This document shows positions 5,468 through 10,208 of a DNA stretch of 10,208 nucleotides, piece by piece. Each line of letters opens with the position of its first letter. Position 1 is the stretch's first letter. This stretch comes from CALAZP01 sp964410725. GTDB lineage: Bacteria; Bacteroidota; Bacteroidia; Chitinophagales; Saprospiraceae. The stretch spans positions 1 to 10,208 of the forward strand of contig CAYPID010000058.1 of assembly GCA_964410725.1 (NCBI GenBank), in the 5' to 3' direction. The translations under genes and the position numbers were made by a program. Under the pieces are notes generated by a model. That model saw nothing but the letters and a program-made list of their open reading frames with translations, ran no database searches and was not told the DNA's origin.

Positions 5468-7345
5468 ATGAAACTTATGAAAAACCTTATTTGTACGCTC
5501 TTCCTACTCGCATGTAGCATCAGTGTGATGGCCCAAAACGCCTACGAACAATTGGCAGAGGTGGCCATTATTGAAGAAAAAGTCATGATGCCTATGCGAG
5601 ATGGGGTCCGTCTGGCTACAGATATTTTTCGACCCAAGACCGATCAACCGGTACCCGTAATATTCTCTAGGACACCTTATAATTTTAATCCATGGCGGGA
5701 CGGCAAAATGGTGACCCGCACCTATGAAACTGCCCTAAGATATGTTCAAGCAGGCTACGCTTATGTGGTTCAAAATGAACGCGGACGTTATTTTTCCGAA
5801 GGAGAATGGGATATCCTTGGTATGCCGCTCACTGATGGATACGACGCTTTTGAATGGATGGAAAATCAACCTTGGTGCAATGGCAAAATCGCTACCTACG
5901 GCTGTTCCTCTACTGCTGAATGGCAAATGGCCGTGGCCTCACAAGACCATCCGGCACATGCTGCTTTAGTCCCTCAAGGCTTTGGAGCCGGTGTCGGCCA
6001 AGTCGGCCCGTTTATGGAACAAGGCAATTGGTACAGAGGAGGAGCCACCCAAATGCTATTTATCTCCTGGTTATATGGCGTTCAAAATGATGTGATTATG
6101 CCCCATTTTCCGAAGGACGCCACTCAAGAACAATTGATCAGGGCATCCCGGTTTTTTGATTTAGATCCCGAATCTCCACCCGTGGATTGGAAAGAAGCTT
6201 TTTACCATCTTCCTGTAAGTGAACTGCTAGAAAATGTTAAGGGTCCAGTAGGCATCTTCGATAAAATGGTCCAACGCAAACCGAATGATCCGGAATGGTA
6301 TCAAGGTGGTTTATACCACGAAGATATGCCTTACAACAAACCCACCTATTGGTTCGTCAGCTGGTATGATGTATCCTCTGCACCCAATATTGAATTGTTC
6401 AACCACGTGCGTCAAAACGCTACAGACCCTAAAGTAAGAGATCAGCAGTTTTTGCATATCGCACCTACCCTGCATTGCGGATTTACTCGTGCTAAAGAAA
6501 ATACAGTAGTTGGCGAATTAAGCGTTGGGGATGCCCGATTCAATTACGATTCCCTGTTGATGGGTTGGTATGATGTTTTCCTAAAAGGGGAAGACGAATC
6601 ATTTTTGGAGGGACTGCCTAGGGTAAGGTATTACACTATGGGAAGTAATGAATGGCAAACAGCCGAAACCTGGCCACCACAAGGGGTAGAAATGACAGAC
6701 TTATACCTTTCCAGCCGGGGTAATGCCCAAACTATGTATGGGGAAGGAAAATTAGTCAGTGACCCTCCTACTGAAGACGATCCTGATAGCTATGTTTACG
6801 ATCCTATGAATCCTGTACCTTCTTTTGGCGGTAATGTGTGTTGTACTGGCAATGCGATTCAAGGAGGATCTTTTGATCAGCGACCAATGGAGACCCGACA
6901 AGATATCCTGGTCTATACCACCGAACCTTTTGAAGAGGGCGTAGAAATAAGCGGTCCTATGGAGGCTACTATTTATGTTTCTTCAGATGCCAAAGATACC
7001 GATTTCACCATCAAATTTATCGACGTCCATCCCGATGGCAGTGCTTATAATTTAGACGAAAATATCTTCAGAGCGAGATATAGAGAAGGGTTTGACCAAG
7101 AAGTTTGGATGGAAAAGGGAAAAGTATATCCCATCACTTTTAGTCCGGTGCATACCTCTAATTTCTTTAAGCCAGGGCATAGTTTGAGGATTGAAATTTC
7201 CAGTAGTAATTTTCCGAGATTTGATCGAAACCTCAATACGGGTGGACCCAATTATAATGAAAAAGAAGCGGTCATCGCTCATAATAAAATCCACCATTCC
7301 ACAGTTTACCCTTCAAAAATATCCATTCCGGTGGTTAAAAAATAA
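5468..7345 (+). CDS. CocE/NonD family hydrolase (X-Pro dipeptidyl-peptidase S15-like), exported
   Basis: A 625-residue exported serine hydrolase. Residues 1-23 form a signal peptide ending VMAQ before NAYEQ. The alpha/beta-hydrolase domain starts with the family hallmark MPMRDGVRLATDIFRP (41-56); the nucleophile elbow is YGCSSTAEWQ with Ser147, the acid lies in WYDVSSAPN (Asp301) and the base in IAPTLHCG (His336), matching the CocE triad order. A C-terminal jelly-roll domain (about 410-620) includes CCTGNAIQGGSFDQRP, IYVSSDAKDTDFTIKFIDVHPDG and LRIEISSSNFPRFDRN. Relatives cleave X-Pro peptides, esters or beta-lactam/glutaryl amides, so the substrate is not predictable. Two ATGs (codons 1 and 4) both give a working signal peptide; I kept the first. 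It lies 5 bp before the next gene and heads the operon. Confidence 0.94.
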   Translation: MKLMKNLICTLFLLACSISVMAQNAYEQLAEVAIIEEKVMMPMRDGVRLATDIFRPKTDQPVPVIFSRTPYNFNPWRDGKMVTRTYETALRYVQAGYAYVVQNERGRYFSEGEWDILGMPLTDGYDAFEWMENQPWCNGKIATYGCSSTAEWQMAVASQDHPAHAALVPQGFGAGVGQVGPFMEQGNWYRGGATQMLFISWLYGVQNDVIMPHFPKDATQEQLIRASRFFDLDPESPPVDWKEAFYHLPVSELLENVKGPVGIFDKMVQRKPNDPEWYQGGLYHEDMPYNKPTYWFVSWYDVSSAPNIELFNHVRQNATDPKVRDQQFLHIAPTLHCGFTRAKENTVVGELSVGDARFNYDSLLMGWYDVFLKGEDESFLEGLPRVRYYTMGSNEWQTAETWPPQGVEMTDLYLSSRGNAQTMYGEGKLVSDPPTEDDPDSYVYDPMNPVPSFGGNVCCTGNAIQGGSFDQRPMETRQDILVYTTEPFEEGVEISGPMEATIYVSSDAKDTDFTIKFIDVHPDGSAYNLDENIFRARYREGFDQEVWMEKGKVYPITFSPVHTSNFFKPGHSLRIEISSSNFPRFDRNLNTGGPNYNEKEAVIAHNKIHHSTVYPSKISIPVVKK

Positions 7346-7350
7346 ATCTT

Positions 7351-8889
7351 ATGATTCGGACTTTTTGGAAACACCTTTTGCAGTTGGCGCTTTATCTGCA
7401 GGTACTTCCCGGTATCGCCCAGCTTGATCCCGTTGCTTTAGATCAATACTTCGAGCAGATGGTTGAAGATTGGGAAGTGCCTGGAATCTCCGTAGCTCTG
7501 ATTGAAGATGGAAAAGTGATCCTCAGTGAAGGGTATGGCAGGTTGGCCAAAAGCAACCCATCTCCAACGGATAAAAACACCCTTTATGCCATTGCATCCA
7601 ATACCAAAGCTTTTGTAGCTACAGCTATTGGCAAACTAGTGGAAGAGGGGCATTTGAGTTGGGACGATAAGGTCATTTCAATTTTACCTTATCTGCAATT
7701 ATATGACCCTTGGGTCACAGCTGAATTGACGGTAGAGGATTTGCTGTGTCATCGGGCTGGATTGGGTACTTTTAGCGGAGACGTGTTGTGGTATAAAAGC
7801 GAGCGCTCTGCTCGCGAAGCCCTTTCGACCCTGCAATTTTTGCCGAAGGCGTACTCTTTCCGGGCGGGATATGGCTATTCCAATTTGATGTTTATCGCTG
7901 CTGGAGAAATCATACGAGCTGTTACAGGCATGCCGTGGGATCAATATATTGCGGCTAACTTCTTTCAACCTCTGGGCATGAATCGAACGCAAACCACGGT
8001 CACAGCCCTTCCCGAGTTGGACAATGTTGCTACCCCGCACAAAACGGTTAGGGAGGGAGATATGGAGATCGCCTGGACCAATTGGGACAATATGGGTGCT
8101 GCTGGTGGAATCATTTCATCTGTGGCTGATATGGCGAAATGGTTGCAGTTGCAACTTCAAGGTGGGGTATGGCAAGGAGATACTTTATTCTCAGAGGCGA
8201 CCCAGGAAAAACTGTGGAGTTACCATAACAATTATCGAGTAGGTCAATCTTCTAAGACAAGATTCCCTGATAAAAATTTTGATGGTTATGGTTTGGGATG
8301 GGGAATTTTCGATTGGAATGGAGAAAAAGTCATCAGTCATTCGGGAGGTTATGATGGGATGTATTCCAGGGTATTCCTTGTACCTGAATTAAATTTTGCA
8401 GGGGTCATTCTGACCAATAGTATGACGGGTATTGGTACTTATGCCATGTATGAAATTTTAGAACGCAAATTGGGTTCTACCCCAACCGATTGGAGTGAAA
8501 TGGGGAGACAAGGGCTGTATCGAGGGTTCGACCAAAGAGCTTTACAATTTGAAAGGTGGAGTCAAACGCAAGATATCAAAGTCCAGCCTTCTTTGAGTCG
8601 ATCTGCAATGATAGGGACTTATCATTGTCCGTTATACGGGGCTTTGGAGGTAGTAGAAACCCCTTCGGGAGGGTTAGCATTACATTTTGAAAAGGCCCCA
8701 TTATTGACAGCTGATTTGTTGCCTTGGAATGGAGATACCTGGTATCTGGATTGGCACGACACCCATGCGTGGTTTGACTTCGGCACGGTTCAGTTTACCA
8801 AAGACAACCTAGGCCATGCTAAAGGATTAGAATTTTTCGTTCCCAATGGGGATATCTTTTTTGAAGAAATAAATGCCCAAAAAAAATAA
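7351..8889 (+). CDS. Class C beta-lactamase-fold serine hydrolase with DUF3471-like C-terminal domain, exported
   Basis: A 512-residue penicillin-binding/beta-lactamase class C fold protein. A signal peptide (1-23, ending LPGIA) precedes QLDP. The nucleophile motif SxxK is SNTK (Ser83, Lys86), the second motif YxN is YSN (Tyr176, Asn178), and the KTG-equivalent is HSGG (330-333). LTVEDLLCHRAGLG (126-139) and GYGLGWGIF are further family marks. Residues from about 415 to 508 form a beta-rich tail (GTYHCPLYGALEVVE, then VQFTKDNLGHAKGLEFF) like DUF3471. Members include D-aminopeptidases, esterases and PBP4*-like enzymes; a true resistance beta-lactamase is less likely given the length and tail. 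The start is 5 bp after the CocE-like gene, and the next gene begins 6 bp after its stop, so the three are probably one transcript. Confidence 0.93.
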   Translation: MIRTFWKHLLQLALYLQVLPGIAQLDPVALDQYFEQMVEDWEVPGISVALIEDGKVILSEGYGRLAKSNPSPTDKNTLYAIASNTKAFVATAIGKLVEEGHLSWDDKVISILPYLQLYDPWVTAELTVEDLLCHRAGLGTFSGDVLWYKSERSAREALSTLQFLPKAYSFRAGYGYSNLMFIAAGEIIRAVTGMPWDQYIAANFFQPLGMNRTQTTVTALPELDNVATPHKTVREGDMEIAWTNWDNMGAAGGIISSVADMAKWLQLQLQGGVWQGDTLFSEATQEKLWSYHNNYRVGQSSKTRFPDKNFDGYGLGWGIFDWNGEKVISHSGGYDGMYSRVFLVPELNFAGVILTNSMTGIGTYAMYEILERKLGSTPTDWSEMGRQGLYRGFDQRALQFERWSQTQDIKVQPSLSRSAMIGTYHCPLYGALEVVETPSGGLALHFEKAPLLTADLLPWNGDTWYLDWHDTHAWFDFGTVQFTKDNLGHAKGLEFFVPNGDIFFEEINAQKK

Positions 8890-8895
8890 TACAAT

Positions 8896-10208
8896 ATGAA
8901 AAATTGGACTTTCCTTTTAGGTCTGTTCTTTCTGGTGGCGTGTGGTTCATCTGTTGAAGAAAAAATTTCTTATGCCGACCCTATCGAAGCGGTAGAAAAT
9001 AATCTAATACCATCGGTTGTATTCGAGGGTGAAGCTGTTGAACCGATGAATATATTGGAGCGGATGGAGTATTATAAGGTCCCTGGTGTTTCCATAGTCT
9101 TTTTTCGCAATGACAGTATAGAATGGGCAAAGGGCTATGGTTTTTATAGCTATGAAAGCAGTCGAAGGATAGATCCTTATACTCTTTTTCAGGCTGCTTC
9201 TATTAGTAAGCCCGTAGCGGCCGCAGGGGTGATGAAATTGGTGCAAACCAATCAATTGGATTTAGATGAGCAGGTAAATACCTACCTCAAGAAAGACTGG
9301 AAAGTCCCTATGAACGATTTTCAAAAAGAGGAGTTGGTTACGTTGAGGAGGTTGCTTAGCCATCGGGCTGGGGTGAATGTTCATGGATTTCCCGGATATG
9401 AACAGGGGGAAGATTTTCCTACCCTAGTGCAGGTTTTAGATGGGGTTTCACCTGCCAATACCGAGAAAATTGAGGTGACCAATACGCCCGGAGCGGAGAA
9501 AAAATATTCAGGAGGGGGTTATACCATTGTTCAAAAAATCATTGAGGATGTTACTGGGCAAACTTTTTCTAATTACATGCGCAATCAAGTGTTGGTGCCA
9601 ATGGGAATGGCCAATAGTTTTTATAGTCAACCCTTGACTCCGGCTTTAGTGAATGCTGCAGCAATTGGCCATCGAGCTGACGGGAGTTTGGTGCAAGGTA
9701 AATGGCACCACTACCCTGAATTAGCTGCTGCTGGTTTGTGGACCACTCCAACTGACTTGGCTTTGTATGCTATGAATCTTCAGCAGATTTATAAGGGGCA
9801 AATGGTCAAGGTATTGACTAAAAACAGCGTTCAAGAAATGCTGACAGGAGTGGGACCTATGGTGATGGACCGAGACAATCGATTGGCCTTTGGCCACGGG
9901 GGAGCCAATGAAGGATATCGAGCAGATTGGATGGCCTTCGCAGACGGGGATCAAGCGGGTTATGTTATCATGACCAATTCGGATAATGGCAATGCCCTGA
10001 TTAATGAGGTCAAAAGGAGCCTCTCTAAAGTCTATGGATGGAATTATTTTAATCCAATAAACCTCAATAAGATAGAACTTGCTGAAGAGCAGCTGAAGGC
10101 CTATGCCGGAAGATATTACAATGAATCGCTTCAAATGCAAATCTTAATTGAGGCCAAAGGGGATCATCTGTTGCTTTATGAAATTGGAGAGGAAGCTCAA
10201 AAGGAACG
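8896..10208 (+). CDS. Class C beta-lactamase-fold serine hydrolase, lipoprotein (3' partial)
   Basis: The open frame runs off the right edge after 437 codons. The N-terminus MKNWTFLLGLFFLVACGSS is a lipoprotein signal with lipobox LVAC (Cys16); the SSVEE after the cysteine is acidic, as in some Bacteroidota surface-export signals, which is tentative. The catalytic SxxK is SISK (Ser102, Lys105), the Tyr motif is YSG (Tyr204, with Gly in place of the usual Asn) and the KTG-equivalent is GHGG (333-336). LRRLLSHRAGV (150-160) parallels LCHRAG in the gene before. A further domain starts around residue 398 (EEQLKAYAGRYY), like the DUF3471 or lipocalin-like tails of relatives. The ATG at 8896 is 6 bp after the upstream TAA. 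It is a divergent paralogue of the preceding gene rather than a recent copy. Substrate is unknown. Confidence 0.92.
   Translation, partial: MKNWTFLLGLFFLVACGSSVEEKISYADPIEAVENNLIPSVVFEGEAVEPMNILERMEYYKVPGVSIVFFRNDSIEWAKGYGFYSYESSRRIDPYTLFQAASISKPVAAAGVMKLVQTNQLDLDEQVNTYLKKDWKVPMNDFQKEELVTLRRLLSHRAGVNVHGFPGYEQGEDFPTLVQVLDGVSPANTEKIEVTNTPGAEKKYSGGGYTIVQKIIEDVTGQTFSNYMRNQVLVPMGMANSFYSQPLTPALVNAAAIGHRADGSLVQGKWHHYPELAAAGLWTTPTDLALYAMNLQQIYKGQMVKVLTKNSVQEMLTGVGPMVMDRDNRLAFGHGGANEGYRADWMAFADGDQAGYVIMTNSDNGNALINEVKRSLSKVYGWNYFNPINLNKIELAEEQLKAYAGRYYNESLQMQILIEAKGDHLLLYEIGEEAQKE

Noticed and set aside
7699..8040. 113-codon minus-strand reading frame
   Set aside because: It is a shadow of the DUF3471-type serine hydrolase, which carries its catalytic YSN here.
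7351..8889. A clinical AmpC-type beta-lactamase
   Set aside because: The protein is about 130 residues longer than AmpC, carries a DUF3471-like tail and uses HSGG in place of KTG, as in esterase/peptidase relatives.
9004..9255. 83-codon minus-strand reading frame
   Set aside because: It lies antisense to the SISK active-site region of the partial lipoprotein hydrolase.
9721..10140. 139-codon minus-strand reading frame
   Set aside because: It is antisense to the lipoprotein hydrolase, whose motifs continue across the region; no family resemblance was seen.

Overview
The window reads as a draft-genome scaffold from a member of the Bacteroidota; I cannot name the genus. The pointers are an AT-rich hsd locus interrupted by S23 and RhuM genes, ATTCACA-type heptamer repeats at gene junctions, A-rich leaders without clear Shine-Dalgarno sites, a TAnnTTTG-like promoter box, and secreted hydrolases ending their signal peptides in MAQ or GIAQ. 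A run of 10 N inside the first gene marks an assembly gap.

Region 1 (1-2350, + strand, visibly AT-richer than the rest) is a decayed type I restriction-modification locus. It holds the C-terminal part of HsdM (gapped), an S23-type four-helix-bundle protein, a RhuM-family protein, and a wrecked specificity gene. At 2068 the first 15 or so codons of hsdS are fused in frame to the C-terminal part of an IS21-type IstB ATPase, which itself carries an internal deletion of about 41 nt that shifts its natural tail out of frame. Heptamer repeats lie at all three gene junctions. An 18-bp perfect inverted repeat (585-602 and 2046-2063) brackets the S23-rhuM pair, and a 27-bp palindrome lies inside rhuM.

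Region 2 (2436-5311, - strand) is a compact four-gene operon transcribed from right to left: alpha/beta hydrolase, EI24/CysZ-like membrane protein, CxxC carboxymuconolactone decarboxylase/AhpD-like protein, and an SDR-fold protein lacking the usual catalytic tyrosine and lysine. The genes abut within 0-8 bp. The combination suggests small-molecule or redox housekeeping, but no pathway can be assigned.

Region 3 (5468-10208, + strand) is a divergently transcribed run of three exported serine hydrolases: a CocE/NonD (X-Pro dipeptidyl-peptidase S15-like) enzyme, a class C beta-lactamase-fold hydrolase with a DUF3471-like tail, and a lipoprotein hydrolase of the same fold that runs off the right edge. 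Spacing of 5-6 bp implies one transcript, probably for extracytoplasmic peptide or ester hydrolysis. The 156-bp gap at 5312-5467 holds the divergent promoters. No tRNA, rRNA or CRISPR array was seen.
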